NCBI GenBank assembly: GCA_023101725.1
Contig: JALJCO010007139.1
Location: forward strand, 101,001 to 165,000
Length of the DNA stretch: 64,000 nucleotides
Reading direction: 5' to 3'
Source: Atherinomorus stipes
Taxonomy: Eukaryota; Chordata; Actinopteri; Atheriniformes; Atherinidae
Under the pieces are notes generated by a model, which saw only the letters and a program-made list of their open reading frames with translations, was not told the DNA's origin and ran no database searches. Made by a program: the position numbers and the translations under genes. How positions within the stretch are numbered: position 1 is the stretch's first letter; every line of letters starts with the position of its first letter. Below, in pieces: positions 1 through 11,900 of the stretch.

Positions 1-891
1 CAAAACAGCCAAGACTGGGGCATCAACATCACTGTTACATTACAACACCAAGAAATTGGAAACTGTGGAGACAGACTGGTGCATATTTAAAACTGAAATG
101 TTTGAAGCTGCTCAAAAGTTCAAGGCCTTGTTTGTCTCTCTCTTTTTTTATAATGTGCCAAAATGTCTTAAATTGATGACAGGTCTGCACTTTTCTGTGG
201 TCTTCACTACAGAGATGCGCTGCTGTTGTAATGCAAAGTGTGGTTTGGCATTGTTTTGCTGAAATGAGTACGACTCTACCCAGCATTTTAACTTTTTTTG
301 TAACTTAATTATACACAGACATGTCATGATAGCAACCTTCCTATCTTGCGCTAGTGTGAATAAATGTCATGCAACAAATGTCAACTAATTGCTCTAGTAT
401 TATTTTATCTTTTTATCTAAATCTGTGTAATAGAAGTTAGAAAACAGGAATGAGATTAACTTATTAAATAGCTCCAGGCAAGACATTTGTTACACTCTGC
501 TGTGCTCTCTACTGCAACTTCAAGACCTGAACGAGTCATCAGTCACTCTTGATTTTAACATTAAGAATAAGTACTGTAAGCCACACCCTGCAAACAGTTA
601 AACATTTATATCTGATCTCAGTGTTTTGGTAAGATATATGTACTTATGTAAGCAGAAGCACAGTTGACATCAAAGAGAAATAGAAAAATTCATATGCAAT
701 TAACTGATACAGTTTTCTGTAAGCAGAATATATGTTGACCAAAGATATGCTTTAGAAACACACCATCAGCAAAAAATGAATAAATGAAGAGGAGATAACC
801 CAAATAGATATCACTCAGGAGATACTTTTTGAGCTTTTAAGGTTAATGTGGAATGATGAACTGGATTCTTTTCTTCTTTTTTTTTTTTTAC
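1..891 (-). other. daam1: daam1 intron after coding exon 2 (partial)
   Basis: AT-rich sequence after the donor of the 892-981 exon. I looked for the next DAAM1 exon (the segment after SKKK) on the minus strand and did not see it, so it lies outside the window. No repeat was recognised here. Confidence 0.7.
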
Positions 892-981
892 CTTCTTCTT
901 GCTGCAGTAAATCTGCCATTTCTTCTCTGCGGGCAGGGCGAACATGGCTTCTCTGTGTTTCTCTGTAAGGTCAAGTTCATC
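892..981 (-). CDS. daam1: daam1 coding exon 2
   Basis: 90 nt, 30 codons: [10 protein letters not shown]...QIYCSKKK. Acceptor is CCTGCCTTTACAG and donor is AAG|GTAAAA, both in phase 0. The sequence is nearly identical to the known DAAM1 exon at the start of the armadillo-like GBD/FH3 region. A pyrimidine-poor run of A on the minus strand follows the donor. Confidence 0.95.
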
Positions 982-3823
982 CTGTAAAGGCAGGAAAAAA
1001 AGTAAACTGTTCAGAAATATTGGCCACAAATTTCCAAAGAGATAGAAGAGGAAAGCGCCAATTATGATAACTGAACAATCCACAAATCAATAACTGCATG
1101 AAGAGGGCAACACCACTTGATTGAGCAGCATTCTTTTCTTTTAAGCATCATTCATAAAATACAACTAACAGAATAAAGACAGACTGCTACTAATTTAGAA
1201 AAATCTACATAAGTCAATTTTTTCCCCAAAACAAAAGCAAGTGCCAAGAGAGGTTTTAGCAGAGCTCTGTTTTTAGTTCGAGATAAGTTTTTGCTGGTAA
1301 TAACTGTCTAGTGTCATCATAAATCCAGAATGGTTCTGAATTAAATCAGATGTCTTTCATGCTGTAGATGTGTGAGTAATGGGAAAAAGTTCAGGCGTGG
1401 TCTGTGTGCTTGACATGTGGTAACAAACATCTGGAAACAACATGTGTCACAATGAATAACTGACAGAGGCGCACAAAGGGTGCAACCGGTACGTGTTGGA
1501 CTAAATACCAGGGCAAATTTAAAAAACTGAAACATAACAACATGATCTATAACTTATCAGAGTACTTTGGTCTGAGTTGCATCTAAATAAGCTTCATGTG
1601 AAGTAGGTGATGAAAGTCATGAGAAGCCTCTTCAAGCCATTTAGGGCAAAAAAACACAATATACTAGGAAGAATAAAATGCAAGCTTAAACATGGATTGC
1701 TTTCTTGCCATTTACAGTGATCCTCAAAATTATTCATACCCTCCAATTAAAGAAAAGGCTAAATTTGAAATAGTAATTCAAATAAGAAGAAAAACTAAAG
1801 AAACTAAGACTAAATAATTTTTTACAAAATTGTAATTTAGTGAAATAGGATATTGATTTTGAATTGTGGTTGGAAATAATTCTAAAAAAAAAACAAAAGC
1901 AAAACTGCCCCAGATAACTTTCCTATGTACAGTGGACCAAAATACCTGTCAATAGGTGTAGAAGTCATTTTGAACATTACAGAAAACACCTGATTGCAGT
2001 GATTCTGCATTGCTAAACAAAATTTACCTTGGAGCCCTATTATGCTTGTTTACTTGTTTTATTTTTTTGTTTGTTTGGTATTTCTTTCGAACGGCAATTC
2101 AAAATCAGTGTCGTGAATTTAATAGAATTTTAATTTATTTTTACTTTTGTTAATTTCAACTTGTTTTACTGAAATCTGAGTTTTCTTCCTTCTTTAATTG
2201 AAGCATATGAATAATTTTGAGAACGACTGTAGGCAACTAATGGGCATTAAGTTTGGCCTATCAAACAGATAAATTGTTATTCGTTTTCTGACCGACAGGT
2301 ATGTAGCTTGCTTTTGGGAGTATCATTTGCTGAAGCAATCTCAAGACTTGTGGATCAATATGTGTACTGATAAAATCATCAAAAGTCTTTAAACAAACCA
2401 TTGATTGATCCTCTAAATTAGGTAGTCTCGGTGCTAAGCACTGAATAGCCCGAGAGCAGTTTATTAGCAGTAAATTTTTATCAAACACAGGTATATGTTC
2501 TATGTAGCATAAGCCTTAGAGCAAGGCTGAGTTTAACCAAGTGTAGTTTATTTCACCAAGTTAGTCTATTTTCTTTTGTTAGTAGAAAACCTATTACAAT
2601 TATGTATGCACATGGTTTCAACTGGATAGAAAGAGAAACACGTGGCTGTTTTCTTGTAGTAAACAGAGCAACAGAAAACCTCCTTGTCATCACATTCAAC
2701 TAACTCAATTATGTCTTCATAAAGAATGGTAGACAAAAACAAGCAATTAGCAGATAGAGGAGGCTGAGACATTAAGAGCCCCTGAATGAGGCCTATTGAT
2801 GTGCAAAAATGTCATGCTTAGATTACTGTGGCAACCACGAGGGAGGGAATGGGGCCAGAAGAGAGAGGAGGGCATGACAAATTAGAAGTGACAATAAGAT
2901 AGAAAGGAAAGCAGCCTGGCCCTGTTACCCGTGAGCTAATGTAAAATGTAAACTGGGAGGTGATTACAGTTCATCTGTTAGTGCTTTAAAATGTAACTGA
3001 CAGGGTAAACAATAATGCAATGTCATATTTAAAAGACCTTTTGTATCTATTAAAGTAAACTGCCTATTTACATCCTTAATTCATAATAAGACATTTGTTG
3101 CAAATATTTAAGTATAAATGTTGGAAATATTGGTGTTCCTTTGCTCATTTTATTTTTGGTCAGTTTTTATATGTTGTCATTTCTAACAATTGTTGCATAA
3201 CTGTTTCTACGTTGTAATGTATTATATATGTCCCATTTGTGAAAAGGATTAAAAAAAAAACCTCCAAACTTTTAGTTTAACCACGTCAACTGTGTGATCA
3301 GTTATGTGCCTTAACAGTGTTTGGACAGTCATGGATGTCTATAGCACTCTCAGGTTTGGCTATAGCTTTTAGATACCCAGACAAGAGTTTGATTTTTTTA
3401 GTGTTTTTTTTTTTACCCCATAAAAAATACAGAATCTAGCCCATCATTAGATTAGTTCTTAATTACTGGGACATACACTGTATGCTCCATTTATCAAGAA
3501 AACAAGAAAAAGAAAGTTCCAAGGACGTACCACCAACTCAGAGAACATGCTATCCAGCTCATCATATCCCGGCATCGGAAGTGCTGGCTCCATGGTCTGG
3601 AGGGCAAAGTCCTCCCGCAGCTTGTAGGTGATCTCCGGGTGATCATTGCTGTTGAAACAGCAGAAGAACAAGGAGAGGCCACCACGGCTGCCGCCTCCCC
3701 CACGCTTCCGAGGAGCCATGGCCGCTTGATGTTTATCACTGGTCAGGTAGGGAGGGTGGGAGGCTCCCTTGGGGCCTCTTTACAGCCTCCTCCACCTCAG
3801 AGTTTGGCCTCCGTCAGAGAGTA
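892..3823 (-). CDS. daam1: daam1 (formin DAAM1), 5' part: first two coding exons
   Basis: Dishevelled-associated activator of morphogenesis 1 is a cytoplasmic diaphanous-related formin. It nucleates and elongates actin downstream of Wnt/Dishevelled and Rho in planar cell polarity. Two exons join in phase 0 to give 93 residues that start MAPRKRGG, continue [12 protein letters not shown] and [13 protein letters not shown], and end [20 protein letters not shown]...QIYCSKKK. This matches the DAAM1 N-terminus and the start of its GBD/FH3 region. MEPALPMP favours DAAM1 over DAAM2, which differs there. The start codon has a strong context (GCGGCCATGGCT). All later exons (rest of FH3, FH1, FH2, DAD) lie beyond the left edge. 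Teleosts may have daam1a and daam1b; I cannot tell which this is. Confidence 0.95.
982..3530 (-). other. daam1: daam1 intron between coding exons 1 and 2
   Basis: A 2549 bp intron bounded by GTACGT (3530 side) and TTTACAG (982 side). It contains a Tc1-like MITE at 1715-2229. The part at about 2770-3060 is low in repeats and mixed in composition and could be conserved non-coding DNA, but that cannot be judged without an alignment. Confidence 0.75.
1715..2229. mobile_element. Tc1/mariner-like MITE
   Basis: Inverted ends: left CAGTGATCCTCAAAATTATT, and the reverse complement of the right end CAGTCGTTCTCAAAATTATT, both continuing with CATA and an AATTAAAGAA block. Each end is flanked by TA (1713-1714 and 2230-2231), the Tc1/mariner target duplication. 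At 515 bp it is too short for a transposase, and no transposase frame is visible, so it is non-autonomous. Confidence 0.75.
3531..3719 (-). CDS. daam1: daam1 coding exon 1
   Basis: 189 nt, exactly 63 codons, from ATG (3719-3717) to GTG, followed by donor GTACGT. It encodes MAPRKRGG, then a glycine-rich stretch (GGSRGG) longer than I recall for mammals, the hydrophobic LSLFFCCF, and the conserved [12 protein letters not shown]...MEPALPMP...FSELV. The exon ends in phase 0, compatible with the next exon beginning GAT. Confidence 0.95.
3720..3823 (-). other. daam1: daam1 5'UTR part of the start-codon exon
   Basis: 104 nt between the ATG and a good acceptor (TTTTTTTGTGCCAACAG, with the AG just above 3823). 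It is G/C-richer than its surroundings and contains no upstream ATG in a strong context. An acceptor here means at least one non-coding exon lies further upstream on the minus strand. Confidence 0.65.
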
Positions 3824-5560
3824 CTGTTGGCACAAAAAAAGTTACACAATGAGCTTTGAGCACAATGTCTCACAGGATGAAGTTAAGACCAGTTTGGTTT
3901 ATCGTTCAATAACTGGGCACACAAACACTGACCACAGACACAAGAATGATCATAATTTATATCTACAAATAATAATGGCAGCTTTATTTCCAGTCAGAGC
4001 AAGGTCTGAAGATGTGTCGTCAGACTTTTTTTTTTTTTTTTAATTCAGCATATGTTGCACACAAAGACAGATCAAACTTAATGGTACAAAGTTGGTGTAA
4101 ATTTCAGACTGTTGGTTTGGAAAAATTACAGAAATGGCAACAAAGCTGGCTAATCCCACAACAAAATAATGTGAAAGGAGGTGGTTTCCAAAGCTACCCA
4201 ACTATTCAACAAGCAGTTCAGACAGTGAAAACAGCCGGATTAAGACATACCATTTGAAAAGCACAAAATACAAAGACTATTACTTTCTGTTCTCTAAGAT
4301 TAAATCCCCGGCAGTCCTACAGGAATACTACTTACAAAAGCTCATGAACAGAAGTCTATAAAGGGTTTGAGTTTTATAAACTTACAACTTGAATCTCTGC
4401 CCTACACAATGGTTAATGGTGTAGCTCTGTTATACTCTTTTTCCCCTTCTTTTTAAGTACAATGTACTCCATTACAACTCGAGAACTGAAAGATTGAACT
4501 GTATTGTTTATACAATAGAACACTGCCATGAAATCAGGATGCTTGTAACTGAGACCATAATTTCGCTGGATTAGTGTACTTTTGCTCTCTCATCTTCTTT
4601 TCTATTCAGCATCAGCTTTCCCAACAAGATCTAACAAATAACGATAACTAGATGGGTGTGTTACAGACTGTGTTGAGAGGTGTGTGAGACCTTTGTTGTC
4701 TTAGAAACTGGTCAGTGTGGTTAAAGAGCCAAAAAAGCTTTTGGTGAACCCTTAGATGGTGTATAGTGCATGCCAGCCTGAATATCATTCAAGTGAGGAC
4801 ATTTCCTGTGGCAACCTCATCATAATACCATCAAATATAAATAGTTAGTTGTGTAAGATTTATACACTAATTAAAAAAACAAGTCAAAGGCAAACACTTT
4901 CTTTTCCTTTTGTATTAGTAGACATTATACATTTAGTTTAGTCTTTGTAATGTAGGAAATGTTTGCAATCCTGGTGGACTAAGGCACCATCTGCCCTGCC
5001 TGTATATGATGGATAAAAATACATACTTCAGCTGTCATGAGGGTTGAGCACATTCCACAAAGTTTCACCAGATGAAGAACCAAGCCTGATAATATCTAAG
5101 CACAGTGCTAAATGTTCATGTGCACAGTAAATTTTGGTATGGCATTAGCTCTTAACTACTAGTAAATATTCTGGAACAAACAAACAAAAAAGTACTACAG
5201 AGATGAACAGGCCAAGGATGATGAATCTTAATTAGTTGATCCTAACATTTCCTTAAGGGTTATAATAATAAACTTTGCATTTGTGGCTTTGAATTATATT
5301 TCTTGACATCTAACAACTGGCATGAAATTTTGGTTCAGACATTGATTTTATTGTCATAACAGTTCGTGACTCTCTCTCTCCTTTTCTCTGCAAGCATTAC
5401 TGTCTCAGAGTTAACCTTTGTCTGATCCTCTGGTGTATGACTAAAATTGTAACATTCCTTTTGGACCACCAGTCTTATCATTCATCTCTGATGTGACATC
5501 AGATGGAAATATGTATCTAGCTTCAGGTTCTCTCCTTAAAGTTTTGGAACCTTAACACTT
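3824..5560 (-). other. daam1: daam1 long first intron, proximal part
   Basis: AT-rich non-coding sequence upstream of the start-codon exon, with a T-run at 4026-4041. At 4794-4860 it carries one copy of a short sequence repeated at 7846-7915. No exon was recognised. Confidence 0.6.
4794..4860 (+). repeat. direct repeat, copy 1 (partner at 7846)
   Basis: GTGAGGACATTTCCTGTGGC followed by AACCTCATCATAATACC and TCAAATATAAATAGTTAG. It is closely matched by the sequence starting at 7846, about 3.05 kb away in the same orientation. The decayed LINE lies between the two copies. Confidence 0.6.
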
Positions 5561-5571
5561 GCTCAAGTCCA

Positions 5572-7350
5572 TGTCGTAGAGAAAACTCATGTAAAAGAGG
5601 TTATTATCTACACCTTACCAGCCCATCCCCATTAAACTTTAAGTTCTATTCCTCCTACAGGAATAAACTTAGTCATCTCCTCCAAACTGCTAAGAGACAA
5701 TATTATGAAACCAAATTTAATGAGTCTGGTAACAATAATAAGTCAACCTGGACAATTATTAATGAGATTATGAAAAAGACTCCTTCCTGTAAGATGTTTT
5801 GTGATGAATTTAAAGGGGAACTGGAAAGTAAGATAGTAGCTGACCCTGTTGAAATAGCAGATGGATTTAATTTTTTTTTTTTTTGTTAATATTGGACCCT
5901 CACTAGCTGCTAAGATACCCCACTGCTCAATGAGATTTCCTGAAATACAGCCTCCCCTCAAACATTCCAGGTTCAAGATAACTGAGAGGGCTGAGCTTGA
6001 GGACATTGTGGCCACACTAAAACCTAAAGGAGCTGGTCATGATGGACTGAAGCCTAGTCTTCTCAAGAAATGCTTGCCAGCTGTTATAAATACCCTTCTT
6101 CACAAACTGAATTGTTCACTTGCTTCAGGTTGCTGTCCTGACCAGTTTAAATGGGCCAGAGTCATTAAAGTACATACATCTGATGAAACGTCCAAATTCT
6201 TTAACTATAGACCAATTTCCGTGGAATAATTTTTAATTCTAGTTATAGAAAATTAACTTGTGGTTTGCCGCAAGGTTCTATTTTAGGTTCTTTGTTATTT
6301 ATCATTTATGTAAATTATTCATATCTGGTTTCCAAAAGCATGATTTTTATCATTTTTGCTGAAAATACAAATATGTTTATGTCAAACCAAAATTATGAAG
6401 AGTGAATTACTCAAACAAATGCAGAACTCTTAATAAAAAAAGAACTTCATATATGTTAATCATGCCAAAGAGTAGAGAGAAAATACTTTAAAATAAATAT
6501 ATCAATATCTCTGATCATTTACTCGTTAAGAGTGCAATATACCAAATTTTTGTGTGTTTGATGAAATATTAAACTGGAAAAAACATGCATCACTTATCTG
6601 TAACAAGGTTGCTAAGAATACATGTAGGCATGTTTTACCTAGGAAAACTCTTATATCACTTTATTATGCTGTAATTTGTCCATTTTTTTCTTATTGTAAT
6701 CTTGTATAGGCAATCACTTATAGAAAAAACCTCAAACACCTCTTTACTGTGCAGAAACGATTTCTCAGTATTACATTTTCTGAGTCACTTGCAAGCTCAG
6801 GCTCCTTGTTCCGAAAACTTGATATCTTGAATGTTTATGACATCAATGTGTATCAGATTTGCATGTTTGTGTTTTGGCATAAAACAAACTATTTACCTCC
6901 TAATTTTCATAATATGTTTATGTCCAACAATCAAGTCCATAGTTATCAGACAAGAAATTCTGCTGAACTCCACACTGCCTACTTTAAAAAGCTCTTGGGC
7001 AATTTTCAATACGTTATCAAGGTCCACATCTCTGAATCAGTTACCTGATTATCTGAAAAAAAAAAAAAGAAAAAAAGAAAAAATAATTTATTTAACATAA
7101 TTTTTAAAAGCTCTCAAAAGAAACCTTGTCAATCAAATAATGTAACACTCTTATGTCTCTTATTATGCATTCATGTTATTTTACACACTCATATTACTTC
7201 TCATATTCTCATATTTCATTGTATAATTACTTGACCACCTTTTTTCCCTTTATCTCTTTATCTTGGGTTTCTTACCTCTCCCTTGCACATTTAAATTATA
7301 ATGAAATGTTTATTATTTTTAACAACATGGTTGTGCGAAACAAATAAACT
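5572..7350 (+). mobile_element. decayed non-LTR retrotransposon (LINE, CR1/Rex1/L2-like group), RT fragment
   Basis: The plus strand encodes remains of an endonuclease-reverse transcriptase ORF2. In order: YRNKLSHLLQTAKRQYYETK at about 5650, DPVEIADGFN near 5840, LKPKGAGHDGLKPSLLKK near 6020, FNYRPIS near 6210, then GLPQGSIL and an FAEN in place of the catalytic FADD near 6260-6370. The C-terminal SNNQVHSYQTRNSAELHTAY lies near 6925. About 100 residues of the palm region are missing between 6229 and 6255. There are stops, frameshifts and a T-run at 5870-5884. The 5' end is absent. It is inserted in daam1 intron 1, antisense to the gene. The family assignment is approximate. Confidence 0.85.
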
Positions 7351-7845
7351 AAAAACTAAAAGTAAAACTAAAATGATGAGATCAAACAGACCTCATACTT
7401 TAAAACAGACACCAAAGGCTTTGATTAAACTAATTAATGTGAGAACGCCTGCACAAAAACAGTGCCATATAGTGTGATGTCCAGATTTATGCAAGGATAC
7501 TGTTGTGTCAGCACATCATCATCATCATCACAGGTTTACAATCTCGCTCCTTGCTGTGACAAGCACTATAAAGCCAAGTGTCAAACACACGGAGACTTTG
7601 CTGACCTGCAAAATTCTCTGGATGTCTTTTCTTGGTGACTGGCGGCCCACTGAGCATGACATTCACTTGACTTTTTACAGCGATTTCCATAAGTCAATGT
7701 CCACACCCAGACAGAATGCATCATGAGCAGTGAGATGCATTTCTAAAGTTAGTCCAGTCAGGTCACGTCCTTAACTGTAATCAGAAATTGTGGGACACTA
7801 TTCTTGGTGAGCTGAGGCAACAGACTTTCTTCCAAAGGAGAAAGT

Positions 7846-7915
7846 GAGGACATTTCCTGTAGCAACCTCATCTTAATACAGTCAAATATAAAAAGTAAGT
7901 TGTGTGGCCTACACT
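7846..7915 (+). repeat. direct repeat, copy 2 (partner at 4794)
   Basis: GTGAGGACATTTCCTGTAGC followed by AACCTCATCTTAATACAGTC and AAATATAAAAAGTAAGTTGTG. It has a few substitutions relative to the first copy. It may be a segmental duplication or two members of an unrecognised dispersed family. Confidence 0.6.
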
Positions 7916-8970
7916 ACTTAAATAAATTGATGCCTGGTTTTGGCTCATCTCCGTTTCCTCTGTCTGGCAGTAATACTTTTAAAATTAACTGCAAAAGATT
8001 GAAGTGTTGCCAGCACCGCCCAAATCGAACAGAAAATCTGAAAAACACTGAATTATAAATTTAAAAAAGAACCATCTTTCAAATGTTCAAAAATTGCTTA
8101 AATACTGCTCATTTATAGGTTCTCAATTTTATTTTGTGGTCCACAAAGTGGCTTAAAAGGTTCCAAAAACACATTTTCTCTGACTGCACTTTGCTGCTTC
8201 ATCATCTCTCTCGTCCTCTTAAACCCACTAAACTAGCTGTTCATCTGCACGTTTCAGCTTGAACTGGATCAAAAACAAAAGACAAACACATGCAGAAGTT
8301 CTTAAATTGCATGATGCACAATGTTTCGCACACTGCGGTGGATGTTTTTCAGAACTTTTAATTGATTATTAATAAAAGCACAGTAACCCACATTACTTTT
8401 CACAATTTGACTGTCCTTCAGTATTTCAATCTTGCTCTGATGTTTGGACATACAATCAAACTCAACAAAATTATTAACAATATTCTCTGAAAAATGTCCC
8501 TAAAGGGACCAATGTTCTTAATGTCACATGAAAAATGTGGAAAGTACACACACTAACTAGAGGACATGGCATGTAAGAGGAAAAACCAAAATGTTTTGAT
8601 CATTTTGTCAATGATTATTTTATGTAAAAAATGTGTGAAACTAGAGCACGCCATTCGTCTTATGAATAAGCTGACTGTGTCTGATGTTGTGGTTTTTATA
8701 TCCGTCTTTTAGAGGATCACTGTGGCAGCTGGGAAAAATCTTAGAATTTATAGCTGCTTAAAGCATTTCAGTTACTATTTTATATTCATTGTCCTATTTG
8801 AAAATAGAAATAGATAGAAGCATGAGAAATGAATATGACTTTTCTTGGACTTAACTGTTATATGTATATATTGTACATGCAAAAAGACTAGAGAGTAGGA
8901 GAAAAGCAAACAGAAACATTAGCTAGATTAAACACAAGTGTGATAGCATGAGAAATTTTGAGATTATCTC

Positions 8971-8984
8971 GTTGTTATGGTAAC
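8971..8984. promoter_or_regulatory. X-box-like (RFX) motif 1
   Basis: GTTGTTATGGTAAC matches the palindromic X-box form GTTRYYATRGYAAC bound by RFX factors. It is one of three such sites in the long daam1 intron. Function is inferred from the motif only. Confidence 0.35.
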
Positions 8985-11900
8985 GACTAAATGAATTAAA
9001 GCAGTCCACTTGGTTGTGAGATCCCCGGACCCAGTGTTTGCTCTTGAAGCCCATAACAGAAAATTCTGTTTGCTTTTCTCATGGAAAAGACATTTGAGTA
9101 AGGAATGGCAGACTGCAGCAGCTGCTCGTTCTGCATATCTTTGTTTAAGGGCACACCACACAAGCCATAATACAGGCTTTATGAGAGTTTGTTACATGAT
9201 AAGTCAACAAGTAATTGATATAAATGCTAAAAAAACCAAACAACAAAAAAAAAAAAAAACAGCTGAGTTTCAGAAAATTCAGGGGCAGTAAGAAAATAAC
9301 TCATTTTGGTGTGGACTTTGGCCTCTGCAACTTTGCAAAACATTAACATGAAAAAAATATCACAAAACTCAAAGAAGCAAGTGAATGAGGAAAAGCTACG
9401 ACTCCTTTAGAATACTGACACAAACAAAAAGCAAAAGATTATCCTTAACAGTAAAAATTACTCAAAATGTAAGGATGAAAGCCTAAAACAATTTTCCTAT
9501 AGTTTTAAAAGAAGGCTGAATATATAGTAGCTTGCAATGACAGTTTTTTTTTTTTCTATAATACTTGACATTAGTTCACACAGTGCCTGGCTAATAACTG
9601 TCATGTTATGGAAACCAATGAACTCATAATACCAAGTCAAACTATCAAAGGAAGGTAAAAATAGTAAAGCATGTTCCACAGAAAGAATAATCTGTCTTCT
9701 AAATAAAGACAGGAAGCAAACTAATATATACAGACTGCAGTGAATGAAACAGAGACAAGGTGCTTCAAGCCAAATGGCCACACGTGGGATAAAATACACA
9801 GCAGTTCCCTCTTACTTACACCCTGACTAGTGTATTTATTTTGACACATCCTTGATGTTTTTGACTACCGGAGGCCCTGAACAGCAGCTGCTTGGCTTCA
9901 CGTTCACCATCTATTCTGACATGAAAGAAAGGAGCAATTTAAAGATCTCTTTGACCATATTAGTCCACAAATCTGACCATCTTTTCCATTAGCTAAAGCC
10001 GACCGTAAACTTTGTATAAACTTGTGAGCCAAAGAGGGACAAGGCTGGTCTCCATGCACCTACAGGAAGCTGTGGATTTACTGTGACTCAGTAATGTGAG
10101 GGGGCTACAGGGAAGGTTTGAACAGAACAGGTAGACCATGTCATTGTGAAGACTTTGTTTTTGTACTGTAACCATTTAACCTGTGCGACCTGAGTGCTCT
10201 GACATTAGCGCCCGGAGGTTGTCTGTCAGACGGTCAACCTTCCCGACAAAACAGGCTTGTTGCAACAAGAGGACATTCCTCTCATATCCAGGTGAGCCTT
10301 GTGACCCTGAACAACATCCATGTAACAACACCCTCCACTCTCACCTGGTGGAACTGCAAGAGTGCATGCTGGCTGCGTAGCCATTAAAATTGATCTCAGC
10401 TGGCCAAGAAGTAAAAGTTATCATGATAAATGGAGCTTTCCAGAAATGATCCTTCCAGTCTGATAGTTGATAACACCATGCAACAGCTGTGCTTTCCATA
10501 TAATCAAGAAGAATGTAGTTTATACCACCATAAATCCACTCTTGGATTGAATTATACAAGAAACACCATTCATTTTGTAGGCTGATGATTACAGTATGAG
10601 GCAGATCTTTTGTGCTCATACATGTTTTTCTCACATGTTCAATAATAAGACCCCACCCACCGATATTCAAACACTTCTTTCTTTGTTTGTGTTAGATTTC
10701 TGTCTTTGGATGGTCTTGTTCTTTTCTTGACCATGTGGTACGGTGAGTGACCAGAGTCCAGGGTCAAAAAAAAAAAAAAAAAAAGAAGAAGAAGAATCTC
10801 AGTGTCTTAAGTGTGAGTCTGTGCATGGTGCCTGACCAACAACTCTCCATTAAAATTTGTAGAGCTGTCAAGTCCACTGGAGGATAGGCAGAAGCTGAGA
10901 AGAGTTTTAAACTAAACACAGAAACACTCACGTGATGAAACATGTGCAGAGAAGAGTGATGAACTAAGTGTTCAAAGATGACCAGACACTTTTAGCACAG
11001 CCATTTCCTTTCAGCTTTCCTTTCTTCAGATTTTAGTCTGATCACTGATGGATGTCATCTGCCGTGAACACAACAAAGCAAGGATTTTCTTAAGGACATA
11101 GGTAGCCCAAATAAATTTTGTGTAATCTTTCTTTTGTTATCTAGATTTTCCTGAGACTACATAAGTCTCTGGGGGGGGGGGAAGGGATGATCTAAAAAAC
11201 TGCCATATTTCATAAATATGAAGAAATTTCTCCAAAAAATGTTCATACATAAAAAGGGGGAAAAAAATCATCTGTACCACAACACTTAAAGACAAAATAA
11301 CAGAACAGAGATTATTTCAGAAATAGGTGGGTTTGTGTGTTAAATTCATAAATACAAACAGGTCATTTTTAAGCTGACTGCAGTTAAGCAGCATGTGCTT
11401 GACTTATAACAGGCATTCAACCTTGGAAAGAGAACACAGTGGACAGCTGTGTATTGAAAACAGATGTGTGAAATACCTTCTTCAGAACCAGCTGGCATTT
11501 CTCAGCAGTTTTTCACTCTGAGATGTAATTTCAATTTTTCATATTTAAAAACAACTACAAATCTGCCAAAATATTAGTTTGCAATAGTGTTCGTTGGAGT
11601 AAGATACAGATCTGCTCTCTGATGTTTCAGAGGAGCAAAGTGGTAGATTAAAAGCTGGCAGAAAATTTAAACAAGAATGGGGGTACTAATACAGCTATGA
11701 TGACCAATGCAATTGCAAATATTAGGCAGGAAAACATAATCACAAGAAATTTGATGAAGATGGCATCACAATGCATGCCAACATAATGCCATTCGTTGGA
11801 TGTGAAATTGTACATCAGCAGCTAAACCAAACCCTAATTAATACAGTATGTCCATGTGTGCTATGGAGGATGCAGAGTATAGCTGTAGTTGTGTTACAGG

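Noticed and set aside
3639..4043. 134-codon plus-strand frame over the daam1 start exon
   Set aside because: Antisense shadow of daam1 exon and 5'UTR sequence, ending in a T-run. No independent similarity.
10183..10670. Overlapping frames at 10.2-10.7 kb (65 and 109 codons)
   Set aside because: No recognisable domain and no good splice sites at their ends. Consistent with chance openness.
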